NCBI RefSeq assembly: GCF_000737335.2
Contig: NZ_JMCC02000031.1
Span: forward strand, 62,001 to 126,000
Reading direction: 5' to 3'
DNA length: 64,000 bases
Source of the DNA: Enhygromyxa salina
Lineage (GTDB): Bacteria > Myxococcota_A > Polyangia > Nannocystales > Nannocystaceae
How positions within the stretch are numbered: the stretch's first letter is position 1; each line of letters opens with the position of its first letter. The notes under the pieces were generated by a model. That model ran no database searches. It was given only the letters and a program-made list of their open reading frames with translations, and was not told the origin of the DNA. Shown piece after piece: positions 9,001 through 16,430 of the stretch. The translations under genes and the position numbers were made by a program.

Positions 9001-11400
9001 CAGCTCCAGCGCCAGCTCCAACACGTCCAGCACCCAGCGCCGCGCGACCGGATCTTCCGCGACCGACTCAGGCTGCTCGGGGATCAGCCCCAGCGCCGGG
9101 CGCAGGCTGTCCCATGCCGCGTCGACCTGCCCCGCGCGACGCAGCAGCCGGGCCCGATCCAACACCAACACGTCGCGGTCGTCGAGCTCGACCTCGCCGT
9201 GCTCGTCGAGCTCGAGCAACCGCGCCAGAAAATCGGCGGCCGCCCGCGCGTCGCCAAGCTTGCGCTCGAGCGTGGCCGCGCGACGCAGCAGCGCCGCGTT
9301 GTCGGGCTCTTGCTCGAGCGCCAGACCCAGCTGTTGGCGGGCGAGCTCCTGGTGCTCGGGATCGTCGAGCTCGGCCGCGACCGCGATCAATCGCTTGCGC
9401 AGGCTGGGGCGCTCGTGAGACGCGGCCGCGGCCAGCCGCGCGCGGAGCAAGGTCGCCGCGGTCCCGCGGGCGTCGGTGCGCAGGGCCAGCTCGATCGCGC
9501 GATCGAGCAACAGCTGATCTTCGGGGTCGTCCTCGATCGCCGCTTCGATCAGCGCGAGCGCCTGCAGATCACCGCGGCGGTCATCGCCGTGCTCGGCGCC
9601 ATAGCGGGAGAAGCTCGCGGCCACGCGGGCGCGCAGATCAGCCCGGCGCCGTGGGTTGGGCGTTGCTTGCAGGGCCTCTTCGAGGGCCTCGATCACGTGG
9701 GGGACCGTGGCCAGCGAGCGACCCTCGCGGGCGACCTCGGCGACGCGGGCCCGCGCGAGCACGACCAGGGCCTCGGGCAAGATCGTCTCGAGCTCGGCGA
9801 CGATCTCACTGGCGGCTCGCGGCTCGGGTGGCTCGGCCCGGCGGCTGCTGCGTCGACGGTCGCGGGCGCCTTCGATCTGTTCGCGCAGCCGCTGGGTCAG
9901 CGGCCCGGCCAAGGCCAGCGCGCTGCGGGGATCATCGAGGTGGTCGATCAGCAAGCTCGCGACCGCGAGCTCGAGCCGCGCTTGGGTCAGCGGCGGGTGT
10001 GGCTGACGGCACTCGGCGGCCAGCAGCCGCGCCAGCTCCTGGGCCTTGCCTTCGGCGGCCAGCAGCACGCCGACCAGCTGCCGGGGCTCGGCCGCGCTCG
10101 GCTGCAGGTCCAGCCACTCGTGCACGGCCTCGAGGCACGCGCCGCGATCCAAGAAGCGTGACAGCGCGACGCGCCAGCGAACCAGCGCGACCCGGGCCGC
10201 AGGAAATTCATGCAGCTCGCGACTGAGCGCGGCGAGCTGCGCGAGCGCGGGGCCAATGTCGTCGCTCTCGATCCGGCTGGCCCGCAGCAGCGCGCGGGCG
10301 TGATCGAGGCCGCGACCGATCCGCTCGTCGAGCAGCCCAGGCTCACCCGCGAGCGGGGCCACGGCTTGCTCGGCGGCCGCGCTCGCGGGCGGCTCGATCG
10401 GCGGACCGCTCGGGGCATCTTCGTTGCCGTCGTCCCTGTCGTCCCTGTCAGCGTCGGCGTCGGCGTTGGCCTCGGCCTGGGGAGGTTCGCCCGCCTCGGT
10501 CTGGGTCAGCGGCCCGCGCAGCTCGATCGTGATCCCCCGGCGGCTCAGCGCCAGCTCCTCGACCGCGCAGCCCTCCAGGTTTGGCGCCTTCCAGCCAACG
10601 CTGGCGAACGGCCGCGTCAGGGCCACGCGCGCGGCGTCGATCGTCAGCGCCCCGTCTTCGCTGACGAGCACCCCAGTGTGGACCCCAGCGATTGTCCCTG
10701 CCGCCAACCGGGTGGCGATCGCTCGCCACAGTCGGCGCGCCGACGCGTCCCGGCCCTCTCGATCGATCGACGCGTCCGCACCTGCCACCGCCCCCGCCCC
10801 CGCCACCGCCCCCGTGGAGCTGCGCCCGTCGAGCTGGCGCTCTGGCAGCTGGCCAACCAGCCACAGCCGACACGTTCGCAGCACCAACAAGCGGTGGAGC
10901 GGCTCGATGTCAAACCCAACCAGCAGCCAGATCTCACCGCCGTCGCTGGCCTTGCCACGCAGCATCAGGCACGGCCGCGGACGCTCGGCCTCGGGCAGCT
11001 CGCGGCGCAGATCGAGCTCCACTTCCTGGATCTCGACGCCGAGCAGCACCTGGCCCACCAAGCGCTCGCGCAGCCACGGACGCAGCGCCCGATCTTCGAC
11101 GGCGAGCGTGGCCCCGACCATGCGGGGGCGACGGTTGCGGAAGGTCGTCGCGTTGAGCGGGCCCCGCAGCGGAAACCGAACGCCGGGGATCACCGCCTCG
11201 TACTCGCGCAGGCGCACGCCGGCCGCGAGGCTGCGGCGGTTGAGCGCGAGCAGGGCGCGGCGTTCGCGAAACAGCAGCGAAAACCCAAGCACGTTGCCGA
11301 CCCCTGGGCCGACCTCCATGCTGGCGACGTCGGAGCCACGACCGGCGTCGTCGCGGTCGCGCTCGTCCGGCTCGTTCGCGGGCGGATCGTCGCTGGTCAT
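1..11400 (-). CDS. Giant TPR-type solenoid protein, 3' end outside window
   Basis: One uninterrupted minus-strand frame of 3800 codons starts at the ATG at 11398-11400 and is still open at base 1. Residues 25-200 form a mixed alpha/beta N-terminal region (starts MTSDDPPANEPDERD) that I do not recognise. An Asp/Ala-rich linker (ANADADADRDDRDD) follows, and from about residue 340 the protein is almost entirely amphipathic helix pairs with TPR-like spacing, for example ALELEPDHASLRWRLGLA and AIELAPDRLPLRLALANAYE. The composition is Leu/Ala/Glu/Arg-rich and Lys-poor. No signal peptide or membrane segment is seen, so a cytoplasmic scaffold is the simplest reading. No Shine-Dalgarno sequence precedes the ATG, and no in-frame ATG lies upstream before the stop at 11560-11562. 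Function is unknown. Confidence in the frame is high because codon use and helix periodicity hold along its whole length. Confidence 0.9.
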   Translation of the reverse strand, partial: MTSDDPPANEPDERDRDDAGRGSDVASMEVGPGVGNVLGFSLLFRERRALLALNRRSLAAGVRLREYEAVIPGVRFPLRGPLNATTFRNRRPRMVGATLAVEDRALRPWLRERLVGQVLLGVEIQEVELDLRRELPEAERPRPCLMLRGKASDGGEIWLLVGFDIEPLHRLLVLRTCRLWLVGQLPERQLDGRSSTGAVAGAGAVAGADASIDREGRDASARRLWRAIATRLAAGTIAGVHTGVLVSEDGALTIDAARVALTRPFASVGWKAPNLEGCAVEELALSRRGITIELRGPLTQTEAGEPPQAEANADADADRDDRDDGNEDAPSGPPIEPPASAAAEQAVAPLAGEPGLLDERIGRGLDHARALLRASRIESDDIGPALAQLAALSRELHEFPAARVALVRWRVALSRFLDRGACLEAVHEWLDLQPSAAEPRQLVGVLLAAEGKAQELARLLAAECRQPHPPLTQARLELAVASLLIDHLDDPRSALALAGPLTQRLREQIEGARDRRRSSRRAEPPEPRAASEIVAELETILPEALVVLARARVAEVAREGRSLATVPHVIEALEEALQATPNPRRRADLRARVAASFSRYGAEHGDDRRGDLQALALIEAAIEDDPEDQLLLDRAIELALRTDARGTAATLLRARLAAAASHERPSLRKRLIAVAAELDDPEHQELARQQLGLALEQEPDNAALLRRAATLERKLGDARAAADFLARLLELDEHGEVELDDRDVLVLDRARLLRRAGQVDAAWDSLRPALGLIPEQPESVAEDPVARRWVLDVLELALELAPPTDRPRILDLLITHAQGQRRGEALVERAAQALRVDDRLPDLWAATDELDQPQKVLAQIEQLLDDRDHEGLARLAKLAAHERERTTELHARARLGRSLLDAGDADNAARQLERAIELAPDRLPLRLALANAYEASGQLEDAIPLLHDVLRSDRDASPNERARLTLRLAELLRAIEQPETAAELLAACERELSRANPELVLEQLREAVADQSFAALRELARDHRALTVALEQVALLWPEASEAATAQPGAARRLGAWLARAARVLDEAGVEQLEQLEYEVDLQAELELPEALPRSRVGLLEAAVELRPDDHELAEVLEQVLRELEDHHAVALHLRRQLERNTDPDLRAALLERLITTLESAAGDDARDLPELLEDLLTLRPQHTHAMLTLGRLRFAGGDLAEARQLWAVADALLEPGDPRFHRPALELARDALDTGEPRQARALAERARALRPNDPEALVLLGEIAGVLDDPSLAAEALGERLAIADRVRDLDRDPDTDHGGDTPAALDDQARAELELARAAALDRLFERDGDPTSAAQAIQHYAAAELLQPSRERQQDRSSATRRWLALALALADHEQQAHARAVLRETLGDDLATAELIEEIELLDQHLDRPLAALERLEWALSRREAAPELLARLAALLSAREHDFELAQRGQRILRGLLKELHHGPGRTRAAELLVEVGTHLNDPASVAFALDQLEPERVEQGELARLREWAIRKLGRVQEEIGSVESRLASGGLTAERRGALVERLLGLFDAELERTAARLLELGEQAERDVAAALADAAVTLLEPRLQDQDARGDRALLELGIEALRGLARHGGAERVVERWPLVELAVREGVELGAGLRPLASLVELATDTNHPKLGALADALLAEQLPNHPDDTRLLRGVWARTSGEVLLREGERGRATIVTLCAEWLELLITRRELDAEVAATLLDGLATLVVTELDEQAAATMLRERAEAQIGDHDRFTALLRKLESRRRWPELLGLLSKAAELGQPPGEDPQAWLALADAAADDADVHSEVRARERAGELLGRAAKLLDGPSDGPADGPAVGLTEIDPVLAERSVTQLRRALELEPDHASLRWRLGLALTRLGQTRAAFDSLVVLWEREQWSATGVELAELALRCGELASDLGEYARAVELLNVAHTRASDEWREYATESLYTVLLATNDRDAAVALASARASELEDRQSSVRWLRRAASLADGGRKVELLTRARELARHDDALVDALEVELRAIGDHGALELLLRERLGRYMAASGLGSGEGSGPLADGGPGLDQAALDPELRAAWIGAITALLELLKTEPHEELDPSAEFDDSERTIVPTTPRRHGEIIALYEELLILDPTHVTALMTVAAEHHRNRASNPASPDALALWARAEPLLADDDPRLFEVARHLAEQRVATREFDDAHRLLERALALRPDDLDTLERRHEVACALDAPALVLAAARALLGPEGRKLPRQRQAELHADVARAQALLHAPAAAIDAIEHAVALVEVRSELHRELVDRWLALLEHPGLDTNDTNDDRQDDDATALAKARRELAARAELRRALGAELELEQSLRELDLLLAVGELEAGADLLERLLIAAPAQPQLRARLLELDLDPSSRPLEFTAPPLAGDADTPVRREPPAPRTNLGERGLRSLRRVVDSIEPGPSRDELGRELALAGRAAEAARTTLDALERLSGQAAAEPQLLDLRVWALRKLDRVEDELAELDAKLRTAGDEGPGDPVVLERLMRVLEHDAEACATRLLELANAAGDAQPGPRTRVWLLESALELLLEHAPDRVGLGVRAIGPLIELIKDPQLLVELVPDEQSARARIGAVRRGWQQLAAAGLAHAGRDRRILEQLIQLIHVADAAAEAAMPGFAELGETLLDRATVDFPDHAALHVLARDRSGGDPGVALERVERLADGHRMDPRGRARLYLGLAATLSDDPNDLGAGDSGVYQEIGFGGSPRTPRRKFLRDLAGYHAGESAIYAPLREALRKLGAFTELLALLASVDADAEQWLELAEDAGAGEDPMAEAAARRRAGMALFGRVLAGEREGSGLAEDTALERACVQLGRALALDGDDPATQYHYGRALERAGHTQAAFAQLFGLVEREQHDRAGVELGPLARRCALLAIELEAHEQATELLRLAYDSLTKIRARVGVAERLFELLLVLGGGEDGDPQWTSQAATLAREVADSIEAELAASASPDAKTESGTGPADADKAGEPSPQKPNLDPLPWLERAARLAATEAERARLYAHAHSLAPDDARLADLYEVSLRALTDAGEQRLEALEQLMRRRIASGLRSGDRAKTVAQLERLLVLLREHATAHPSSDGREQLRERAELLEQLLRLAPDRLEARLELAELRILEGDREAAAVHWRALAQRLPAEDRRFLAPARALARIAIDAGELDQARGWLQRALVIEPKHPHGLALLLEVGRGLDLPELVLSTSETLLELDPALGPELGAPTPADPTGEPDLVHSRAALLRERARAYERLKQPERALAQIRAAAEASEPGSEDHIEAARQWLRLATRDATRVLLREDEAKIQARGEAEARAQLRLALGDRLPARAYSAEAELLAERLELRGEAIELLRLGLRHHPGDADLLATFEELCAVAGEQARFVRSLAELLEGVAQDDEPTRVRLGEKLARAARAIDDPHACIAALESLPDEVSERPELLELRDWAVRGLGNVDDELARLDQRILAMPIGAPSERLQAIVTRVLRLHGDAGEPTATRLLALGSRPEAEPELSRSLARTALRVAREYAPEQLGVALRALHATLERDSVKAVAAWWAGVETLALETRDLESILELLRIAISAERDGGVAYGNRADRLAAAAARIAPGDPELHAQLLRRAWLAALGLVAGDDAAALELHGLRPDPTLAAPSSDELELILEREFASLDALARDLELGGAALAELWSSAMTLIEVELASEQTPMLPTFIAIALRERIEAHVDAPTTYAALLGLLRARACWADVVDLLLWADERHHNVDLNELAELADEAGAAGDDV

Positions 11401-12028
11401 CGGGGGAGGGCGCGAACTCGGGTCGCGCGACCGCGGCGACGCCGAGGTCTCGAGTGCGGCCGAGGGTGCAGAGAGCAGGGCTCGCCCGGGGTCGTTTCGG
11501 GCGCGGAAGTATAGCGGGAAATGCTCCGCGCTGCTCGCCTGAGACCACCGTCGGGGCGCTCACGGACGCGGTCTCTCGAGTGGCCCCGGCAGGGCCCAAA
11601 TCTGGTCGCTCACGGCATGCGCGTCGCGCGGGGCTCGGCGGCGAGTGGACTGGCTTGTCAGCCGAGGCGCGTGTCGCCGTGCCTCGGCCGGCCCGTTGGC
11701 CCACTCGCCCAGCTGCGACGCGCGCGGTGGCACGACGCCCAGCTCCACGACGGCCAGCTCCACCACGGCCAGCTCCACGACGCCAAGCTCGAGGACGCGG
11801 ACAAGGGCCCTCCGCTGGGCGCCGCGTGAGGCTCTGCGTCGGCCTTGGTGCTGGCGGGCGAGCAGCCGGCGTCTCGTTTGACCGGCCGCCGCCCCGCTGA
11901 GCTGCGAGTCCGCGCGGCGGCGACCCAGGGGACGCGGAGCAGGGGGCTTCGACCTTGGCGAGCTGGCGCAGGCAGATCCCGTGGGTCTCGCTCGAAGCGC
12001 GAGCGCGGGTCGTCGCTCCTGGCCGCGC
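11401..12028. other. Intergenic region upstream of the giant TPR gene
   Basis: This stretch of about 630 bases lies between the start of the giant gene and the stop of the CotH-like gene, both on the minus strand. Apart from a 15-bp tandem repeat (listed separately) I see no convincing gene. Open frames here have arginine/serine-rich translations typical of antisense or random GC-rich DNA. It presumably holds the promoter of the giant gene, but I cannot point to a -35/-10 pair. Confidence 0.5.
11739..11798. repeat. 15-bp tandem repeat, 4 units
   Basis: Four adjacent 15-bp units follow the pattern CCAGCTCCACGACGG. The first three differ at one or two positions and the fourth is more diverged (CAAGCTCGAGGACGC). 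The unit is a multiple of three, but no supported gene covers it. It lies about 340 bp upstream of the giant TPR gene. Confidence 0.75.
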
Positions 12029-13390
12029 TCAGTCGTCTTCCTTGCAATATCCCTTCTTGTCGGGCTGGCCGCCCTCTTCCCAGCATTGCAGCCACTCCTC
12101 CAGCCACTCGTGGCGCGCTTCCACGAACTTCTCGAGGTCCTCGACCTCCTCCAGATACTTCTTGTTGCTGAATGGCTTGTGGGTATCTGCGAGCACCGAC
12201 GCCTCAATCTGGTCCGTCCAGGTCGCGATCTTCTCGTGGAGGACCTCCACGCCGTACGCAGCGTCGAATTGAACCCTGATCGTCTCGATGTACTTCCAGA
12301 ACCAATCTTCGTCTTCGAGCGCCAGCTCGTACCATATACGACCGTGGTACCGCTCTTTTTTGTGCCACACCACCGGATCGGGGTTGTCTGGGTACATGCC
12401 TTTCGGCCCATCGTTGAAGCGGTCGAAGACGCTGTCTAGATCCCAGGGGATCAGCTTGAAGACACCGCTCATCGGGTCATCGTAGAAGAAGAAATTCATG
12501 CCACCGGCCCACCCCCCGTCGGAGTCGGGCAGGATCGCCTCGGCCGCGTACACCGTCAACGCCTGCTCGACATCGAGGAGCGCCTCGAGATCCTCGAGCT
12601 TCTTGACGTCTGCCAGCGCCTCGATGCGATCGTCGTTCGCGGTCTTCTTGTTGGTCTTCAGCTCCCAATTGTGTCGATCCCACAGATCGCCGGTCGGATC
12701 CTCGAACACGCGGTCGAGGTATATCTCGTTGATCTTCTCGAGGTTGGTGTAAATGCCGTAGTACTCGCCGTTGATCTCGATCCGGGCGTGGTTGGCGCAG
12801 ACCGCGATGACGCCCATGTTGCGCATGATCGACAGCGCGAGGCGGTCACGCAACATGTTGCGATTTGCGGGCGCCGCATCGAACGCGAGCGACTCTAGAC
12901 CGAGGAAGTGCCCATTCTTCTTGTCGACCCGGTCGAAGGCAATGTGGAGCTGGAGCTTGTCGGGGCTGCCATCCCAGCTCTTGGGGTTGCCGCGCAGGCG
13001 GATCTCGGCGTCGTTGATGACGATGTCACCGTAGCGGAACTCGGTGAGCGGATGATATGGATCGGGGTCGAGTCCCTTGTCTTTTTGCTTCTCGCCGTGC
13101 TCCCACTCCCACTCCAGATCGTCCCAGACGTCATCGTCAATGGTCAGCTCGAAGGTTGGCAATAGATCCTGCGCGAAGATCGCGTGGCAGCCCTCCTCGT
13201 CGGGTGGGGGGATCTGTTCATTGGGGTCTGCGGATTCAGTGCCCAGATTCTGGGGTGGAACATTCGCCTCGACATCGCCCGTACGCAGCGCGTTGACGTT
13301 GCCCGCCGGTTCCACGCATGCCAACATGGCGCTCGACGAGAACCCCAGAAGTTGGATGAAGCGTGTGGCTGAGTACGCGGTTGTCTTCAT
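12029..13390 (-). CDS. CotH kinase family lipoprotein
   Basis: A 453-aa protein of the CotH family, the atypical kinases first described as Bacillus spore-coat protein H. The chosen ATG at 13390 gives MKTTAYSATRFIQLLGFSSS followed by AMLAC, a plausible lipoprotein signal with Cys25. An upstream in-frame ATG at 13417 would add nine residues. CotH hallmarks are visible: the segment NHARIEINGEYYGIYTNLEK, then DRVFEDPTGDLWD, and later IPWDLDSVFDRF with its metal/ATP-binding Asp residues. The C-terminus is Glu/Trp-rich (EARHEWLEEWLQCWEEGG). It is probably exported and anchored, like CotH-type proteins of other myxobacteria. The substrate is unknown. No close operon partner is visible. Confidence 0.85.
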   Translation of the reverse strand: MKTTAYSATRFIQLLGFSSSAMLACVEPAGNVNALRTGDVEANVPPQNLGTESADPNEQIPPPDEEGCHAIFAQDLLPTFELTIDDDVWDDLEWEWEHGEKQKDKGLDPDPYHPLTEFRYGDIVINDAEIRLRGNPKSWDGSPDKLQLHIAFDRVDKKNGHFLGLESLAFDAAPANRNMLRDRLALSIMRNMGVIAVCANHARIEINGEYYGIYTNLEKINEIYLDRVFEDPTGDLWDRHNWELKTNKKTANDDRIEALADVKKLEDLEALLDVEQALTVYAAEAILPDSDGGWAGGMNFFFYDDPMSGVFKLIPWDLDSVFDRFNDGPKGMYPDNPDPVVWHKKERYHGRIWYELALEDEDWFWKYIETIRVQFDAAYGVEVLHEKIATWTDQIEASVLADTHKPFSNKKYLEEVEDLEKFVEARHEWLEEWLQCWEEGGQPDKKGYCKEDD

Positions 13391-14126
13391 CGTGAAACAC
13401 CGGCTGTAGGGAAGCATGTCAGGAATTCCCGATATTGAAACGAGCCCATGACGAGGCTCGGACGACCAAGCTATATATCATGATAGCGTGGTGCCGCGGG
13501 TCGGATGGGCAAGCGATTGTCGATGCGCAAGATATGCAGAACTGCGCCGATGCCGAAGACCAGCTTCCAATCATCGCTGATAATACGCGGTGGGCGCCGA
13601 GTCCGAGCGGCCGCTGGCCAAGGTTCGCAGGTTCGAGCGCTCGCCGCATTGACGTGCTCGAGCTTGGCGATGTCAAACGAGGTCATCTTCAGCGCCGGTT
13701 GAACACCAGCTTGCGCCGCACGGTGGGCAGGATCTGGGCAGGCGCGCCGCAGTTGGCTCGAGCCTGCTCGGCCCGCGCGCGAACGCTCGCCCGCTGCTCC
13801 GCGACACGTCCGCCAGCGTCGTCGCCGGTCGCCGTCAGATCGGACCCGCGCGCGCGAGACTGGAGCTCCCATGCGGCCTTCCCGTTTGGACGTTGGTGCG
13901 GGGCGGTCGCTCGTGTCGCCCTGACTGGGCACGGGCCACCGGGTGGAGACCTGCGCAGGCGCCGAGGCGGGCCAGCCAAGGCGCGCCAGCGTGAAGCAGG
14001 CGGCGCTCCAGCCAGCAGCCAGAGCCACGTCGCGGGCTGCGTACCCGCTCGCCGCCTGGGTGTGCTGCGCCGCACGCAGCTACCTCCCACGCCTATGATA
14101 GCCAGGCGACGACGCGCGAGGTGCTC
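13391..14126. other. Intergenic region without a supported gene
   Basis: About 735 bases separate the divergent CotH-like and SDR genes. A 71-codon minus-strand frame (13471-13686, beginning MTSFDIAKLEHVNAASARTC) and a plus-strand frame at 13435-14130 are open, but both have arginine-rich, low-complexity translations in most of their length and no recognisable motif. The left third (13430-13500) is noticeably lower in GC than its surroundings, which fits a promoter region for the CotH-like gene. Confidence 0.4.
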
Positions 14127-15233
14127 ATGAGTGAAGCCGAACCCACAGATCAGCCCATCAACTCGCCCGCGGGTATCGCCGCCGGCAAGGTCCTCGTGAC
14201 CGGCGCGACCGGTCACCTCGGATCCAACGTGGTCCGGCGGCTGCTCGCCGATGGCCACGACGTGCGCGCGCTGGTCCAGGCCCGGGCCGACAACCGCAGC
14301 ATCGACGGCCTGCCGATCGAGCGGGTCGAGGGCGATCTGCGTGACGCCGAGTCGCTGCGCCGCGCGGTCGCGGGCGTCGACCGGGTGTTCCACATCGCGG
14401 CCAAGATCTCGACCGCGACCGCGACCCCGGCCGAGCAGCGCGCGCTCTATCAGATCAACGTGATCGGGACCCGCGACATCCTGCGCGCGTGCCTTGACGC
14501 GGGGGTCGGCCGGGTGGTGATGACCGGGTCATTCTCGGCGACCGGCTTCGACCTCGATGATCCAAGCAAGCCCAGCGACGAGACCCTGCCATTCTATCCG
14601 TTTGGGCACACCATGCCCTACGCACACACCAAGGCGCTGGCCGAGCACGAGGTGCTCAAGGCCGCGGCCGAGGGCCTCGACGCCGTGATCGCGACATCGT
14701 GTGGCTGCATTGGCGCCTGGGACTACCTGCCTTCGCGGATGGGCGGGACCTTGTGTGATCTCGCCAATGGCAAGCTGCGCGCGTACGTTGAAGGTGGCTT
14801 CACGTGGGTGCGCGGGGTCGACATCGCCGATGGCCACATGCGCGCGATGGAGTACGGCCGCAAGGGCCAAAAGTACCTGTTCGCCACTGAATTCATGACG
14901 ATCAGCCAGCTATTTGGCACCTTCCGCGAGGTCGCCGGGGTCAAGCGCGAGCTGACCGAGATCCCGATCGATCTCGTTGGGGCCGTCGCCGCGGTCTACT
15001 CGGGCACGCTCGCGCGCTTCTTTCCGAAGGCGTCGCAGCGGCTCACGCCCGGCTCGATCGCGGTGCTCAAGGCCCGCCGCCACGTCGACACCAGCAAGGC
15101 CCGGCGCGAGCTCGGGTTTCGCCCAACCAGCATGCGCGAGGCCATGACCGACGCATACGAGTTCTTTGTGCGCGAGGGCATGATCAAGCGTGACGCCCGC
15201 GTGACCGTGCCCGCGACCGAAGCCGCCGAGTAA
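14127..15233 (+). CDS. Extended SDR, NAD(P)-dependent 3-beta-hydroxysteroid dehydrogenase-like (candidate SdmB)
   Basis: A 368-aa extended short-chain dehydrogenase. The Rossmann motif TGATGHLG lies at about residues 25-32, and the catalytic Tyr-Lys pair is YAHTK near residue 166. The ATG at 14127 is preferred over the GTG at 14121 because GAGG sits 5 nt upstream of it. The gene ends only 5 bp before a Rieske oxygenase gene, so the two form an operon. In Methylococcus capsulatus, sterol C-4 demethylation uses a Rieske oxygenase (SdmA) and an SDR-type reductase (SdmB). The same pairing here, in a probable sterol-making myxobacterium with a sterol desaturase gene in the same window, makes SdmB the best guess. 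A flavonoid- or hopanoid-modifying reductase role cannot be excluded from sequence alone. Confidence 0.85.
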   Translation: MSEAEPTDQPINSPAGIAAGKVLVTGATGHLGSNVVRRLLADGHDVRALVQARADNRSIDGLPIERVEGDLRDAESLRRAVAGVDRVFHIAAKISTATATPAEQRALYQINVIGTRDILRACLDAGVGRVVMTGSFSATGFDLDDPSKPSDETLPFYPFGHTMPYAHTKALAEHEVLKAAAEGLDAVIATSCGCIGAWDYLPSRMGGTLCDLANGKLRAYVEGGFTWVRGVDIADGHMRAMEYGRKGQKYLFATEFMTISQLFGTFREVAGVKRELTEIPIDLVGAVAAVYSGTLARFFPKASQRLTPGSIAVLKARRHVDTSKARRELGFRPTSMREAMTDAYEFFVREGMIKRDARVTVPATEAAE

Positions 15234-15238
15234 TCGCC

Positions 15239-16357
15239 ATGTCTACCAAAGTTCGCATCCCCAGCTTCGCCGACGCCAAGAACCGCCGCCAGAAGGTTCG
15301 CGCGGCCGGCATGAACCCCAATTTTTGGTACCCGGTCGAATACGTTGGCGCCGTCAAGCCTGGCAAGATCATCGAGGTCACCTTTTGGGGCAAAGAGTTT
15401 GCCCTGTTTCGCGGCCAGGATGGACAGCTGCGGGCGATCGAGAACCGCTGCGCCCACCGCCAGCTCAAGCTGACCGGCGGCGAGGTCCGCGGCTGCCAGG
15501 TCGTGTGCCCGTATCACGGGTGGTCGTTTGACGGCGACGGGCGCCTGGTCGACATCCCCCACGAGCTGTTCGACAAGAACATGCCCAACATTCGCCTGCC
15601 CGACTTCGAGGTCCGCGAGCGCTATGGCTTGATCTGGCTGTTCCCAGGCGACCGCGAGCGGGCCGCGAGCGTGCCCATGCCCGAGATCCCCGAGATCGAA
15701 GGCCCCAACGCGTGGGCGTGCGTGCCGGTTGACTTTACGTGGAACGCCCACCACTCGATGATCATCGACAATGTGTCGGACTTCACCCACGAGTACCTGC
15801 ACCGCAAGTACGAGCCGTTCAAGAACCCGCGGCTGACCCACCTCGAGGTCGAGGGTGACAAGGTGTTCGTTGAATACGACACCGAGGTCGCCGCCGGAAA
15901 GCTGTATAGCAGCTTCATCCCGCGCGCGTCCGCGGACACCAGCCACATGAAGCTCTGCTATGAATACCCGCATCAGTGGTCGAATACTGATGATTGGATC
16001 AAGCATTGGTGCTGTGTGCTGCCGATCGACGAGCGGACCACGCGGGCGTTCTTCTTGTTTTATTACAAGCAGCTCAAGATCCCGTTCTTGCCGGTTGGGA
16101 TCCCGCGACGGCTGATGGTCCCGATCCTCGAGATCGCCAACCGCGTGCTGATGCGGCCGCTGCTCGAAGAGGACGGCGCGGCCGTCGAGGCCGAGCAGGC
16201 CGGGTACGAACGTCACTACGACGCGCCGGTCGCCGAGCTCAGCCCGGCCGTCCACGAGTTTCAGAAGCTGACGATCCGCAAGTGGGAGGAGTACCTGGCC
16301 GAGCGGGGCTCGCAGCAGACCCAGCGGCGCTTGCCGGTCATGCCCAGCGGGTCGTGA
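15239..16357 (+). CDS. Rieske [2Fe-2S] oxygenase alpha subunit (candidate SdmA)
   Basis: A 372-aa Rieske non-heme iron oxygenase. Cluster ligands are CAH (71-73) and CPYH (90-93) in ENRCAHRQLKL and VVCPYHGWSFDGD. The mononuclear iron site is marked by DFTHEYLH (181-188), giving His184 and His188. It starts 5 bp after the SDR gene with no strong ribosome-binding site, which suggests translational coupling. No ferredoxin or reductase component is adjacent. Inference: a sterol C-4 methyl oxidase of the SdmA type working with the upstream SDR. The alternative is a ring hydroxylase for another hydrophobic substrate. A hairpin terminator lies just downstream. Confidence 0.85.
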   Translation: MSTKVRIPSFADAKNRRQKVRAAGMNPNFWYPVEYVGAVKPGKIIEVTFWGKEFALFRGQDGQLRAIENRCAHRQLKLTGGEVRGCQVVCPYHGWSFDGDGRLVDIPHELFDKNMPNIRLPDFEVRERYGLIWLFPGDRERAASVPMPEIPEIEGPNAWACVPVDFTWNAHHSMIIDNVSDFTHEYLHRKYEPFKNPRLTHLEVEGDKVFVEYDTEVAAGKLYSSFIPRASADTSHMKLCYEYPHQWSNTDDWIKHWCCVLPIDERTTRAFFLFYYKQLKIPFLPVGIPRRLMVPILEIANRVLMRPLLEEDGAAVEAEQAGYERHYDAPVAELSPAVHEFQKLTIRKWEEYLAERGSQQTQRRLPVMPSGS

Positions 16358-16390
16358 CGGGTCCGTGACCTCCGTGGAGCTTCGCAGCTC

Positions 16391-16408
16391 GCCACCTGCA
16401 TGGGTGGC
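16391..16408. terminator. Hairpin between convergent Rieske and rimK genes
   Basis: Inverted repeat GCCACC (16391-16396) and GGTGGC (16403-16408) with a 6-nt loop, placed between two convergent stop codons (16357 and 16431). There is no U-tract, so it is a weak or bidirectional terminator candidate. Confidence 0.45.
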
Positions 16409-16430
16409 TCGCGCAGCGCTTGGTTCGGCA

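Noticed and set aside
406..11514. Long plus-strand open frames over the giant gene (for example 7681-10161 and 1540-3087)
   Set aside because: They are in exact antisense codon register to the minus-strand giant gene. GC-rich antisense codons rarely give stops, and the translations are Gln/Leu/Gly-rich without domains.
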